Part shown: positions 31,802 to 40,440 of the stretch, one piece after another
How the letters are laid out: each line of letters opens with the position of its first letter
How positions within the stretch are numbered: the first letter of the stretch is position 1
Origin: Kitasatospora sp. NBC_00458
GTDB taxonomy: Bacteria; Actinomycetota; Actinomycetes; Streptomycetales; Streptomycetaceae
Direction: 5' to 3'
NCBI RefSeq assembly: GCF_036013975.1
Contig: NZ_CP107904.1
Coordinates: forward strand, 4,279,001-4,343,000
Length of the DNA: 64,000 nt
Program-made: the position numbers and the translations under genes
The notes under the pieces: generated by a model
The model's database searches: none
Told to the model about the DNA's origin: nothing
Seen by the model: only the letters and a program-made list of their open reading frames with translations

Positions 31802-34006
31802 TCAGCCGCCGCTGTGCCGGATCTCCTCCAGCACCGTGGCACCCAGTTCCCGGATGATCAGTTCCTGGCCGGAGAAGGTCTCCTCGACGAGGTCCGGGTC
31901 GTCCTCCTCCGGGATGTCGTCCTCCGGGGCGACCGCCCGCACCGGGCGCGCCGGGGCGGCCTGGGCCGGGGGTGACTGGACCGGGGACGGGACGGGCGCG
32001 GAGGGCACCGGCTGCGGCACGGCGACCGGCGCGGGCGCCGGCGCATGGGCGGCCACGGGCGCCGGTGCGACGTGCGCCACGGGGGGCGCGGGCGCCGCCG
32101 GCCGCGCCGGGGCGGCACCCCAGCCACCACCGCCGCCGACGGCGCCGCCGCTGTAGCCGCCCGCCGGACCGCCGCCCGAGGGACCGCCCGTAGCCGTGCC
32201 TCCGACGGAGCCCGACGGGTCGACGATGCACTCGACCCGCCAGTCCACCCCCAGCGCGTCCGCCAGCGCCTGCCGCAGTACGTCGTCGCTCTTGCTGCTG
32301 ACGAAGCTGTCCCGCGCGCCCGCGTTGATGAAGGACACCTGGAGCACGCTGCCGTCGAACCCGGCCACCTGGCCGTTCTGGCTCAGCAGGATCCAGGTGA
32401 ACCGGCGGCGGCTCTTCACCGCCTCCAGGATCTGCGGCCACAGCTGCCGGACCTGCCCGGCCCCCTGCTGCGCCGCCGCCGAGGGCTGCGCGCCGGCCGC
32501 GGGCGCGGGCGCCGGAACGGGCTGCGGCGCCTGCTGCACGGGTGCCACGGGTGCCGGGGCGGGGGTCGGCGCCTGAGTCTGCGCGGGCGCCTCACCGCCT
32601 GGCGGGAAACTCCGCTTGATCGGCCACGCACCCGGCGCGGGACCGGCCGGGGCCGCGGGGGCGGCAGGCGCGGGGGCTGCGGGCGGGGGGACCGGGGCGG
32701 GCGCCGACTGCACCGGCTCCGCCACCGGGGCCGCCGCGTGCCGGACCTCGGGCACCGCCGCCACCGGAGGCACCGGCCCGCCGGCCGCCACCGCTCCGAC
32801 CGCCATACCGCCGACCGCGGCTGCCCCGCCGCCGGCGAAGCCGCCGGCAGCCGCCCGCCGCTCCAGCTTGTCCAGCCGGGCCTGCAGCGACAGCTCGTCG
32901 CTGTACGCGCCCGGCAGCATCACCCGGGCGCAGATCAGCTCCAGCTGGAGCCGGGGCGCCGCGTTGCCGCGCATCTCCGTCAGTCCGGTGTTGACGATGT
33001 CCGCCGCCCGGCTCAGCTCGGCCGCCCCGAAGGAGTCCGCCTGCGCCTGCATCACCGCCACCCGGTCCGCCGGGGCGTCGATCAGCCCCTTCTCCCCCGC
33101 GTCCGGCACCGTGGCCAGGATCACGAGGTCCCGCAGCCGCTCCAGCAGGTCCGTGACGAACCGGCGCGGATCATGCCCGCCCTCGACCACCCGGTCGACG
33201 ACCTGGAAGACCGTCGCCCCGTCCTGCACGCCGAACGCGTCGACCACCTCGTCCAGCAGCGCCGAGTCGGTGTACCCGAGCAGCGCGGTCGCCATCTGGT
33301 ACGTCACACCGCCCTCGGTGGCACCGGCCAGCAGCTGGTCCATCACCGACATCGAGTCACGCACGGACCCGGCACCGGCCCGCACCACCAGCGGGAACAC
33401 CGAGTCCTCGACCTGGATCCCCTCCCGGCCGCAGACCTCCGTCAGGTAGTCGCGCAGCGTGCCGGGCGGCACCAGCCGGAACGGGTAGTGGTGCGTCCGG
33501 GACCGGATCGTCCCGATCACCTTCTCCGGCTCGGTGGTCGCGAAGATGAACTTGAGGTGCTCCGGCGGCTCCTCCACCACCTTCAGCAGCGCGTTGAAGC
33601 CGGCCGAGGTCACCATGTGCGCCTCGTCCAGGATGAAGATCTTGTACCGGCTGTGCACGGGGGCGAAGAACGCCCGCTCCCGCAGGTCGCGCGCGTCGTC
33701 CACACCACCGTGCGAGGCCGCGTCGATCTCGATCACGTCGATCGACCCGGGCCCGCCCGTGGCGAGGTCCCGGCAGGACTGGCACTCACCGCACGGCGTC
33801 GGGGTCGGCCCCTGCTCACAGTTCAGACAGCGGGCCAGGATGCGCGCGCTCGTCGTCTTCCCGCAGCCGCGCGGGCCGCTGAACAGGTACGCGTGGTTGA
33901 CCCTGTTGTTGCGCAGGGCCTGCTGGAGCGGAGCGGTCACGTGGTCCTGACCGATGACCTCCGCGAAGGTCTCGGGGCGATAGCGGCGGTACAGGGCTAG
34001 GGACAC
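31802..34006 (-). CDS. dnaX: DNA polymerase III subunit gamma/tau
   Basis: 734 residues from GTG 34006, giving the usual start SLALYRRYRPETFAEVIGQDHVTAPLQQAL. Walker A GPRGCGKT, zinc module CLNCEQGPTPTPCGECQSC, Walker B FILDEAH and sensor IFATTEPEKV are present; residues ~1-370 are the clamp-loader ATPase. A ~200-residue Ala/Pro/Gly linker follows, then the tau-type C-terminal domain (WPQILEAVKSRRRFTWILLSQNGQVAGFDGSVLQVSF). Loads the beta clamp and ties polymerase to helicase. No obvious slippery A-run for a gamma frameshift was seen. Confidence 0.97.
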   Translation of the reverse strand: MSLALYRRYRPETFAEVIGQDHVTAPLQQALRNNRVNHAYLFSGPRGCGKTTSARILARCLNCEQGPTPTPCGECQSCRDLATGGPGSIDVIEIDAASHGGVDDARDLRERAFFAPVHSRYKIFILDEAHMVTSAGFNALLKVVEEPPEHLKFIFATTEPEKVIGTIRSRTHHYPFRLVPPGTLRDYLTEVCGREGIQVEDSVFPLVVRAGAGSVRDSMSVMDQLLAGATEGGVTYQMATALLGYTDSALLDEVVDAFGVQDGATVFQVVDRVVEGGHDPRRFVTDLLERLRDLVILATVPDAGEKGLIDAPADRVAVMQAQADSFGAAELSRAADIVNTGLTEMRGNAAPRLQLELICARVMLPGAYSDELSLQARLDKLERRAAAGGFAGGGAAAVGGMAVGAVAAGGPVPPVAAVPEVRHAAAPVAEPVQSAPAPVPPPAAPAPAAPAAPAGPAPGAWPIKRSFPPGGEAPAQTQAPTPAPAPVAPVQQAPQPVPAPAPAAGAQPSAAAQQGAGQVRQLWPQILEAVKSRRRFTWILLSQNGQVAGFDGSVLQVSFINAGARDSFVSSKSDDVLRQALADALGVDWRVECIVDPSGSVGGTATGGPSGGGPAGGYSGGAVGGGGGWGAAPARPAAPAPPVAHVAPAPVAAHAPAPAPVAVPQPVPSAPVPSPVQSPPAQAAPARPVRAVAPEDDIPEEDDPDLVEETFSGQELIIRELGATVLEEIRHSGG

Positions 34007-34098
34007 ACCACCGACGATATCGGGACGGACGGACAAACGCGTCGCCCCTCGGCCCCGCCCCACCCGCACCCGGCCCCCACCGTCGACCCCGGGAACGC

Positions 34099-34192
34099 AA
34101 AGACCCCTCGTGCACCCGCCAGAGCCCTCCTACCCTTGCTGCCTTCCGGCCCTGGGGGGGTTCAGAGAGATAACGCCACACGAGGGGCTGCC
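34099..34192 (-). ncRNA. ffs: 4.5S signal recognition particle RNA
   Basis: The minus strand carries GGCCGGAAGGCAGCAAGGG, the conserved SRP domain IV with the GGAA-type loop and internal loop that binds Ffh. The ends pair: AGCCCCTCGTG near 34188 with CACGAGGGGTCT near 34101. Size ~95 nt fits the small bacterial SRP RNA. A TAGTGT element just upstream (around 34200) may be the -10. It lies between tRNA-Ser and dnaX. End points are estimates. Confidence 0.9.
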
Positions 34193-34322
34193 CCCAACAC
34201 TACCGGATCCTGACCCCACCCCTCCACCACCACCCCCTCCCCTCATCCGCAGGCCACCCCTCACCCCCACCCACGAGATACGTGGTCGCAACCACCCCTG
34301 AACATGTACTAAGCTCTCCCAC

Positions 34323-34407
34323 GGAGGATTCGCCTAGAGGCCTAGGGCGCACGCTTGGAAAGCGTGTTGGGGGCAACCCCTCACGAGTTCGAATCTCGTA
34401 TCCTCCG
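34323..34407 (+). tRNA. tRNA-Ser (GGA)
   Basis: Acceptor stem GGAGGAT (34323-34329) pairs with ATCCTCC (34400-34406), discriminator G at 34407, CCA not encoded. Anticodon loop in CGCTTGGAAAGCG gives anticodon GGA, with the long variable arm (TTGGGGGCAACCCC) of class II tRNA. T arm CGAGTTCGAATCTCG. This is the only intact copy; its 3' 54 bp recur three times downstream as attachment sites. It is followed at once by a hairpin terminator. Confidence 0.96.
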
Positions 34408-34413
34408 CCGGCA

Positions 34414-34449
34414 GAAGGCCCGGACCGCTGTGAAGCGGTCCGGGCCTTC
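34414..34449 (+). terminator. Terminator of tRNA-Ser / left end of element I
   Basis: A 16-bp perfect stem GAAGGCCCGGACCGCT with complement and a GTGA loop. Hairpins of the same size and offset, with related sequence, follow every att copy downstream. Confidence 0.8.
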
Positions 34450-34524
34450 GTCGTACCCACCTCGCTGGTTACGTCATTCTTGTTATCCCGGCCGACTCCG
34501 GCATGGGCATGGACGTCCTCCTCT

Positions 34525-36969
34525 ATGGCGAGGTGCCCCATCAGTAAGAAGAGCGGATCGGCACTGGTCACATGGCTGCGCGGTCTGGACGCGGCTGAGT
34601 TGGAGCGGGTTCTGACCGCGCGCCCGGACGCCGGGACGGCTCCGGAGCCGCGGTCGGTCGGTGAACTGGCGGACCGTCTCCAGCGTCCGGCGTCGGTGGC
34701 GCTGGCCCTTCCCCGGCTCACCCTGCCCTGCCTGCAGGTGGCGGAGGCCGTCGCCGCACTGACGACCGTGTCGCGGGTCGGTCTGGCCGACCTCCTGGGC
34801 GCGACGCACGGTGATCGCGCCCACGGGTTGGCCGCCGCCCTGGAGGTGCTGGCCGATCGAGCCCTGGTGTGGTCGGACGGCAACGGCCTGCTGCACATGG
34901 CGGCACCGCTGCGGAATGCGTGGGGCTCGCCGCTGGGGCTCGACGCACCGCTCGTGCGACTGCTCGCGGGCTCGAACTCGGACGAACTGGGCCGCATACT
35001 GGCGAAGATCGGCGTCAAGCCCGTCGCCAACCGGAAGGCGGAGCGGCTGACGGCGCTGGTCAGCCATCACAGCGATCCGGCCCGGGTCGCCGCACTGGTG
35101 GCCAAGGCGCCCGCAGCCGCCCGGAAACTCCTTGAGCGGTGGGCACACGAGGCTCCGGAGCGGTCCGGCTTCATCATGTTCGGGACTCCGCAGGCCGACT
35201 CCTCGCCCGGCGAACAGTGGGCGGTGGAACGGGGGCTGCTGATCCGGGAACGGCACCGGTACGGGCCGGCCCGCATGCCCGCGGAGGTGGCGCTCTCACT
35301 GCGCGGCTCCGACTGGCACGCCCCGTTCACCCCCGTCCCGCCCGGCGTTCGGTCGGTGCCCGCCACCGTCGTCGACGTCGAGCGGGAAGCCGCAGCCGCC
35401 TCGATGGCGTTCGCCGCCCATGCGGTGTCCGTCCTCGGGGTGTGCGACGTCGCTCCCCCAGCTCGGCTGAAGGCCGGCGGGGTCGGCGCCCGTGAGCTGT
35501 CCCGGATCGGCAAGGCGGCACGGTGCGACGAGACCGTGGTGCGTCTGGTTCTGGAGGCGGCGAGCGCGGCCGGGCTACTGACCCGGAACGGCGACCGGGT
35601 CGCGGCGACCGCCACCTACGACACCTGGGCCGCGGAAGAACCGGCCAACCAGCTTGCCGTGCTCCTCCGGGCCTGGTGGACACTGCCGTTGACCCCCGGC
35701 GGGAGCCGCGACGAGGATGGGAAGGCTCTGCCGGCACTCACCGGGGCACCGGCCTGTGGAGGCTGCATTCAGGCTCGGCAGGGGCTGCTCACGGCTGCGG
35801 CGCGACTCCCGGCCGGCGAAGGCGCGGCGAACCCGGCGGAACTGGGGGCGCTACTCGTCTGGCTCCGACCGCTCGCCGACGAACTCCCCCAGGACACCAC
35901 GCCGTTCGCCACCCTGATCCGCGAAGCGGAACTGCTCGGCGCACTCGCCCGCGGGGCCGTGTCCCCTATCGGAGCCGCCCTGCTGGCCGACGACGCCGAA
36001 GCCCTGACCGATGCCTGCCGACGGCTACTGCCCGCCGCCAGCGGGACCGCCCGGTTCGGCAGCGATCTCACCGCCGTGGTCGCCGGAACACCGGCTGCGC
36101 ACCTCCTCGCGCTGCTGGACTCCGTCGCGGACCGGGAGAGCGCCGGGACAGCGTCCGTCTGGCGGTTCAGCCCGGCCAGCGTCCGCCGCGCACTCGATGC
36201 CGGTCTGACCCCCGACACCTTGACGTCCGATCTGGCTGACGTCGCCGTCGAACCACTCCCCCAGCCGCTCTCGTACCTGATCCACGACACCGCGCGCGGC
36301 CACGGCCGGGTGCGCGTCGTCTCCGCCGCCTGCGTGATCCACGGCGAGGAGCCCGCCCTCCTCGCCGAGCTGGCCGCCCATCGGAAGCTCAGTCCGCTCG
36401 GCCTGCGGCTGCTGGCACCGACGGTGCTGATCAGCCGGACCCCACTGGACAAGACGCTCTCGGCACTGCGGTCCGCGGGCTACGCCCCCGTCGCCGAGGA
36501 ACTCGACGGGTCCATCCGGATCGAACGGGCCCAGCGACACCGCGCGGCGAGCCCGGTCCCACCCCCGCGTCTGCCCAGCGGCAGGTCCCGCCCGCAGCGG
36601 ACGGACGACCGTGCCCCAGACGTTCGGACCGCTGTCAACCTGCGCGCCCTCGCCACCCGTCTGCTGGGTGCCCCGCAGGACGTTCCGGAGCCCAACCCGT
36701 ACGACGGCCGCCCCTACGACAGCGACACCGAGGCGATCATCGCCGGGTACGCGCGCAACCTCTCCTTCACCGATGTCCGCCAGCTGGCCCACGCCGTCAA
36801 TGACGGTCAGGCCATCACGATCGAATACGTAGCCACCTCGGGCAACACGACTGTCCGCACGCTCGGCCGACTCGAACTGGACGCCCCCTACCTCCACGCC
36901 TGGTGTCACCTGCGCAAAGACGACCGCGTGTTCACCATCTCCCGCATCCACGGGGTGATGCCCTCGTAG
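34525..36969 (+). CDS. Helicase_C_3 / WYL domain protein
   Basis: 814 residues from ATG 34525 (no strong ribosome site; the frame upstream runs through the tRNA and is not coding). The middle-to-C-terminal part PQPLSYLIHDTARGHGRVRVVSAACVIHGEEPALLAELAAHRKLSPLGLRLLAPTVLISRTPLDKTLSALRSAGYAPVAEE matches the XPB/Ssl2-associated Helicase_C_3 domain. The end (ITIEYVATSGNTTVRTLGRLELDAPYLHAWCHLRKDDRVFTISRIHGV) is WYL-like. There are no Walker motifs, so it is not a helicase by itself. Related actinobacterial proteins lie near XPB-type helicases. It is the only gene of element I, between the tRNA and att copy 1. Confidence 0.75.
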   Translation: MARCPISKKSGSALVTWLRGLDAAELERVLTARPDAGTAPEPRSVGELADRLQRPASVALALPRLTLPCLQVAEAVAALTTVSRVGLADLLGATHGDRAHGLAAALEVLADRALVWSDGNGLLHMAAPLRNAWGSPLGLDAPLVRLLAGSNSDELGRILAKIGVKPVANRKAERLTALVSHHSDPARVAALVAKAPAAARKLLERWAHEAPERSGFIMFGTPQADSSPGEQWAVERGLLIRERHRYGPARMPAEVALSLRGSDWHAPFTPVPPGVRSVPATVVDVEREAAAASMAFAAHAVSVLGVCDVAPPARLKAGGVGARELSRIGKAARCDETVVRLVLEAASAAGLLTRNGDRVAATATYDTWAAEEPANQLAVLLRAWWTLPLTPGGSRDEDGKALPALTGAPACGGCIQARQGLLTAAARLPAGEGAANPAELGALLVWLRPLADELPQDTTPFATLIREAELLGALARGAVSPIGAALLADDAEALTDACRRLLPAASGTARFGSDLTAVVAGTPAAHLLALLDSVADRESAGTASVWRFSPASVRRALDAGLTPDTLTSDLADVAVEPLPQPLSYLIHDTARGHGRVRVVSAACVIHGEEPALLAELAAHRKLSPLGLRLLAPTVLISRTPLDKTLSALRSAGYAPVAEELDGSIRIERAQRHRAASPVPPPRLPSGRSRPQRTDDRAPDVRTAVNLRALATRLLGAPQDVPEPNPYDGRPYDSDTEAIIAGYARNLSFTDVRQLAHAVNDGQAITIEYVATSGNTTVRTLGRLELDAPYLHAWCHLRKDDRVFTISRIHGVMPS

Positions 36970-37002
36970 CCCGGAACGCAAGGAGTGAACACTCAGCGCT
37001 CC

Positions 37003-37171
37003 GGTCTCAGTCGTGGTCTCATTCATGCCCGTCCGGCCAAGTTCAGCCGCCGCTCGGAAGGCGCTCTGTCTCGGGTCAGAACGGGTGTGAACCCCGGCGG
37101 CCCCCCTTCGGGAGAATTGGAAAGCGTGTCGGGGGCAACCCCTCACGAGTTCGAATCGCGTATCCTCCGCC
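37003..37171 (+). repeat. att copy 1: arm repeats plus tRNA-Ser 3' end
   Basis: GGTCTCAG at 37003 and TGGTCTCATTCA at 37014 form a direct-repeat arm; 115 bp after the first lies the core 37118-37171, which matches the tRNA 3' end (34356-34409) with two mismatches (37130 T to C, 37158 T to G). The tRNA 5' half is absent, so it is not a gene. Confidence 0.85.
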
Positions 37172-37175
37172 TTCA

Positions 37176-37212
37176 CGAAGGCCCGGACCGTCTCGTACGG
37201 TCCGGGCCTTCG
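37176..37212 (+). terminator. Hairpin after att copy 1
   Basis: A 16-bp perfect stem CGAAGGCCCGGACCGT with complement, 5-nt loop, close in sequence to the terminator after the intact tRNA. Confidence 0.75.
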
Positions 37213-37234
37213 TCGTCTCCTGGTTGCAGTTGCC

Positions 37235-37609
37235 GTGTCCCGCGGTCTTGATCGAGGCCAAGGCACGCGGAGCGCGGCTCAGCGGACGCGCGACCCCAGG
37301 GAGTGTGCGGGTCCCCCGACGCTGCCTCCTGCGGAGGCGCAGAAGCGGGAAAGGTTTCCCGAGCGGTACCCCGACCGGGAGGACCGATGGGCTGGTTACG
37401 TCGAGCAGGACGGCGCTCTGCGCCCGCTCGTCGACCTGATCCGGGTGGCGGACTCCTGTCACCGACAGGGCGGTGACGCCAAGCTCGTACGAGTCCTTGC
37501 CGACGACTTCGGGTGCCAGGTCACCGACGTGTCCTGGTCACACCCGGTCAGCGGCGCTGGCCGACGCCTCGCGCGCAGGGTTTCACCGGGTGGCGTCTGG
37601 ATCGGCTGA
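37235..37609 (+). CDS. Uncertain ORF in element II
   Basis: Open frame from GTG 37235 (124 residues); the part RFPERYPDREDRWAGYVEQDGALRPLVDLIRVADSCHRQGGDAKLVRVLADDFGCQVTDVSWSHP looks protein-like, the rest does not. It could be a degraded gene or a short hypothetical. It converges with the hydrolase gene at 37619. No function is suggested. Confidence 0.25.
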   Translation: MSRGLDRGQGTRSAAQRTRDPRECAGPPTLPPAEAQKRERFPERYPDREDRWAGYVEQDGALRPLVDLIRVADSCHRQGGDAKLVRVLADDFGCQVTDVSWSHPVSGAGRRLARRVSPGGVWIG

Positions 37610-37618
37610 AGCCTCGGC

Positions 37619-38575
37619 TCAGCCGGTCCGCCTGCTCGGCCGGACCTGGCGTGCCAGCCATTCCGTGATCACTTGGTTCGTTTCCTCGGGCTTCTCCTGC
37701 TGGATCCAGTGGCCGCAGTCCAGGCTGACCACTTCCACGTTGGGGACGAACTCGGCCAGGTTCTCGGCCCTCGCGACCAGGTCCCGGTCTCCGTAGATCA
37801 TGAGGGTGGGCTGGTGGATGATCGGGTCCGCGTCCGCCAGCAAGTACCAGTTGCGGTCGAGGTTCCTGTACCAGTTGATGGTGCCGGTGAACCCGGAAGT
37901 CTCGAAGGCGGAGACAAGGACGGCCAGTTCGCCGTCACTCATGACGGGCTCTCCGCATGGTGTTTCCGCCCTGGCGAGATTGATCAGCGCCATGCCCAGC
38001 TGGGGCTCCGCGGGGGGCTCGTTCTTCCGGTACAGGTTGCGGAGGAACTGGAAGGCGTTGTCGTCGAAGACGGCGTCCGCGACGCCCGGCTGCCGGTTGA
38101 AGTGGACGAAGTAGAAGTCGCCGCCGAGCACAGCTTCCATGGACTCGATCCAGGGCTTCTCTCCGCGCTCCTGGTACGGCAGGCTCAGGTTGATCACCTT
38201 GTTCACGCGGTCGGGGTGCAGGAGGGTCAGGCCCCAGACGACGAACGCGCCCCAGTCATGGCCGACGAAGGTGGCGTCTTCGTACCCGTAGTGGTCGAGG
38301 AGCGCGACGAGGTCGCCCGACAGGTGTGCGATGTCGTAGTCCGTCACTTCGACCGGGCGGGACGAGCGCCCGTAACCCCGCTGGTTCGGGGCGATGACGT
38401 GGTGACCGGCCGCGGCGAGGGCGGGCATCTGGTGACGCCAGGAGAAGGCGTGCTCCGGCCACCCGTGGCAGAGCACAATGGGCCTTCCCGCGTTCTCTCG
38501 GCCCATTTCGAAGACTTCGAGTTCCACACCGTTGACCGGGACGAGGGTGGGCTCGGGGAAGTCGGTTGAGGTCAT
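37619..38575 (-). CDS. Alpha/beta hydrolase, epoxide hydrolase-like
   Basis: 318 residues from ATG 38575. HGWPEH (oxyanion HGxP), FVGHDWGAFV with nucleophile Asp107, acid IYGDRDLV and base DCGHWIQQEKPEETN give the Asp-Asp-His triad of epoxide hydrolases; GYGRSSRP and the cap domain (QFLRNLYRKNEPP, TINWYRNLDRNW) agree. It would open epoxides of small molecules in the cytoplasm, although haloacetate dehalogenases share these motifs. Divergent from the WYL regulator across 63 bp that contain a perfect palindrome, so likely its target. Confidence 0.88.
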   Translation of the reverse strand: MTSTDFPEPTLVPVNGVELEVFEMGRENAGRPIVLCHGWPEHAFSWRHQMPALAAAGHHVIAPNQRGYGRSSRPVEVTDYDIAHLSGDLVALLDHYGYEDATFVGHDWGAFVVWGLTLLHPDRVNKVINLSLPYQERGEKPWIESMEAVLGGDFYFVHFNRQPGVADAVFDDNAFQFLRNLYRKNEPPAEPQLGMALINLARAETPCGEPVMSDGELAVLVSAFETSGFTGTINWYRNLDRNWYLLADADPIIHQPTLMIYGDRDLVARAENLAEFVPNVEVVSLDCGHWIQQEKPEETNQVITEWLARQVRPSRRTG

Positions 38576-38594
38576 GTCGCCATCCTGCCGCCCG

Positions 38595-38619
38595 AAACCG
38601 GTCACCTCATGACCGGTTT
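38595..38619. promoter_or_regulatory. Palindromic operator candidate
   Basis: AAACCGGTCA, five bases CCTCA, then TGACCGGTTT: perfect 10-bp arms in the 63-bp space between the divergent hydrolase and WYL regulator genes. Its position fits an operator of the WYL/YafY-type regulator controlling both genes. Confidence 0.65.
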
Positions 38620-38638
38620 TGTGTGAGAGATTTTCGGC

Positions 38639-39586
38639 GTGCGGACCGACCGGCTGGTGGCCATCCTCCTGTTGCTGCAACGGCGCGGGCAGGTGACGGC
38701 TGCGGAGGTCGCCCAGGAGCTGGAGGTCTCCGAGCGCACCGCCCGCCGCGACCTCGACGCCCTGGCCATGGCCGGGGTGCCCGTGTACTCCACGCAAGGA
38801 CGAGGCGGGGGCTGGCGTCTGGTGGGCGGCGCCCGCACCGACCTGTCGGGGTTGACCGCAGGTGAGGCCCGCGCCCTGTTCCTGGTCGCCGGCCCGGCCT
38901 CGGCCGCGACACCGGCGGTGAAAGCGGCTCTGCGCAAGCTCGTCCACGCCCTACCGGAGCCGTTCCGCGCGCAGGCCGAAGCGGCGGCGGCGTCACTGGT
39001 GACGGACCCACGGCAATGGGGGGCGACCCGGGCCGAGCACCGACCGCCCCGCTTCCTCGACGAACTCCAGGACGCGGTGATCCGCGGCGTCCAGGTGCGG
39101 CTCGGCTACATCGACGGCAGAGGCACCGGAACGAGGAGAACCGTCCACCCCCTGGGCATCGTCGCCAAAGGCCAGGCCTGGTACCTCGTCGCCCATACCG
39201 AGACCGGCCGACGGACCTTCCGGATCGACCGCGTGGCGTCCGCCGACCCGACCGACGATCCGGTGGACCGGCCCGAGGACTTCGACCTCGCCGGGAGCTG
39301 GCGCGAGATAGCCGACGAGGTCGAACGCAGGCGAACGCCCCTGGAGGTCCAGGCCCTCTGCACACCCCATGGCATCGGCATACTCCGGATCGGACTCGGC
39401 GATCGACTCGAAGTGGGAGGCACCGCGACCGACGGCCGCGTCGAGGTCGTCATCCGCGGCCGCGACGAGTACACCCTCGCCGGCGAGCTCGCCGGGCTCG
39501 TCGAATGGCTCGAGGTAACCGGCCCTCCGAACGTGCGAGCCCACCTGGCCTCGATCGGCAATGCGCTCGTCGAACGCTACCGCTGA
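38639..39586 (+). CDS. HTH/WYL domain transcriptional regulator (YafY type)
   Basis: 315 residues from GTG 38639. MRTDRLVAILLLLQRRGQVTAAEVAQELEVSERTARRDLDALAMAGVPVYSTQGRGGGWRL is the winged HTH of YafY/DeoR-like regulators. The WYL domain is VRLGYIDGRGTGTRRTVHPLGIVAKGQAWYLVAHTETGRRTFRIDRVASADP. WYL domains sense ligands, often nucleic acid-related. Pairing with the epoxide hydrolase-like gene across a palindrome suggests local control. Second WYL protein in the att array. Confidence 0.92.
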   Translation: MRTDRLVAILLLLQRRGQVTAAEVAQELEVSERTARRDLDALAMAGVPVYSTQGRGGGWRLVGGARTDLSGLTAGEARALFLVAGPASAATPAVKAALRKLVHALPEPFRAQAEAAAASLVTDPRQWGATRAEHRPPRFLDELQDAVIRGVQVRLGYIDGRGTGTRRTVHPLGIVAKGQAWYLVAHTETGRRTFRIDRVASADPTDDPVDRPEDFDLAGSWREIADEVERRRTPLEVQALCTPHGIGILRIGLGDRLEVGGTATDGRVEVVIRGRDEYTLAGELAGLVEWLEVTGPPNVRAHLASIGNALVERYR

Positions 39587-39771
39587 GCCCGGATCCACCG
39601 AGCTGATTCGAGGGCTGATCACTTCTGGGGCTCGGCCGGGCCGATCGGCTGGAGGACGAGGAGTGTCCGCTGGCCTGCCCAGCTCTTCCAGGTCTGCTCC
39701 GGTCGGTCCCTGACGGGCGTAGTGGTCGGTGCGCTGATCAGGCCGGTGGAGCGTGGGGCGCCGGGCAGCGT

Positions 39772-39940
39772 GGTCTCAGTTCTGTTCTCATTCACCACTG
39801 TCCGGCCTGGTTCAGACCTGCCCCTGTGGTGTGCTTCGCCGCAGGCCGGGACAAGGGCGGACCCCGATGAACGGTACTGAGGAGAATGGAAAGCGTGTTG
39901 GGGGCAACCCCTCACGAGTTCGAATCTCGTATCCTCCGCC
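39772..39940 (+). repeat. att copy 2: arm repeats plus tRNA-Ser 3' end
   Basis: GGTCTCAG at 39772, GTTCTCATTCA at 39784, then the core 39887-39940, identical over 54 bp to the tRNA 3' end. Arm-to-core distance is 115 bp, as in copy 1. It is the boundary between elements II and III. Confidence 0.88.
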
Positions 39941-39959
39941 TCTGCCAGCCATGGCAGCC

Positions 39960-39994
39960 CGAAGGCCCCGACCGCCCAGCGGTCGGGGCCTTCG
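39960..39994 (+). terminator. Hairpin after att copy 2
   Basis: A 16-bp perfect stem CGAAGGCCCCGACCGC with complement, loop CCA. It is identical in stem to the hairpin after att copy 3 and preceded by the same TCTGCCAGCCATGGCAGC linker. Confidence 0.78.
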
Positions 39995-40440
39995 GCGTTC
40001 CGTGGCTGCACCTCCAAGTGCGGTGCCAGAAGGACGCCGAGCGGGAGCACGACCTGGCGGCCAGGGATGTCTCCGCCGATCAGGGCCACAGCCTGGATGA
40101 ACGTGAGCGTCAGCCCTTCCACGAGATGTACCGCGACCTCGGCTTCGACGCCCGCTTCCGCCACACCTACTTCGGCCAGGCCAACAGCCCTGTGGGCGGT
40201 CGCCGGTTGGCGCCCGCCCACAGACGGGCCAAGTAGCGAAGGTGGCCACCGACCCCGACAGAGCCGACCACCGCGCACAAGTGAGTACGCCGAGTTCTCG
40301 GCGGCATCTCGACTGGAGACCGCGCGATGAAAAGAAAAGAGATCTCCGCCCCCGAACACGGGCTTCCTCTGCACAGGGTTCTCGCAGCTGGGTACCGTAG
40401 CGGCATGTAGTCAGTTGAGTACGATCCGCGGGGGTCTGCG
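39995..40440 (+). other. 446-bp stretch at left end of element III
   Basis: No convincing complete gene. A plus-strand frame to 40236 encodes a protein-like segment (CQKDAEREHDLAARDVSADQGHSLDERERQPFHEMYRDLGFDARFR) that may be a gene remnant without its start. The last ~150 bp are AT-richer and probably hold the promoter of the XRE gene. Confidence 0.35.

Noticed and set aside
31802..34006. Programmed frameshift in dnaX giving a gamma product
   Set aside because: I saw no A-rich slippery heptamer followed by a stem in the expected region; the linker is Ala/Pro-rich and GC-rich.
34282..34524. N-terminal extension of the Helicase_C_3/WYL protein through the tRNA
   Set aside because: The frame is open by chance through tRNA-Ser and its terminator; no ribosome site, and protein-like sequence starts after 34525.
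36970..37002. Integrase gene remnant before att copy 1
   Set aside because: The space between the WYL protein stop and the arm repeats is too short and shows no tyrosine recombinase motif (R..HxxR..Y); the same search before copies 2 and 3 found none.
37117..37171. Second tRNA-Ser gene
   Set aside because: Only the anticodon-to-3' end is present; the sequence upstream (GGGAGAAT) cannot form the acceptor or D arms. The same holds for 39887 and 50399. They are att copies.
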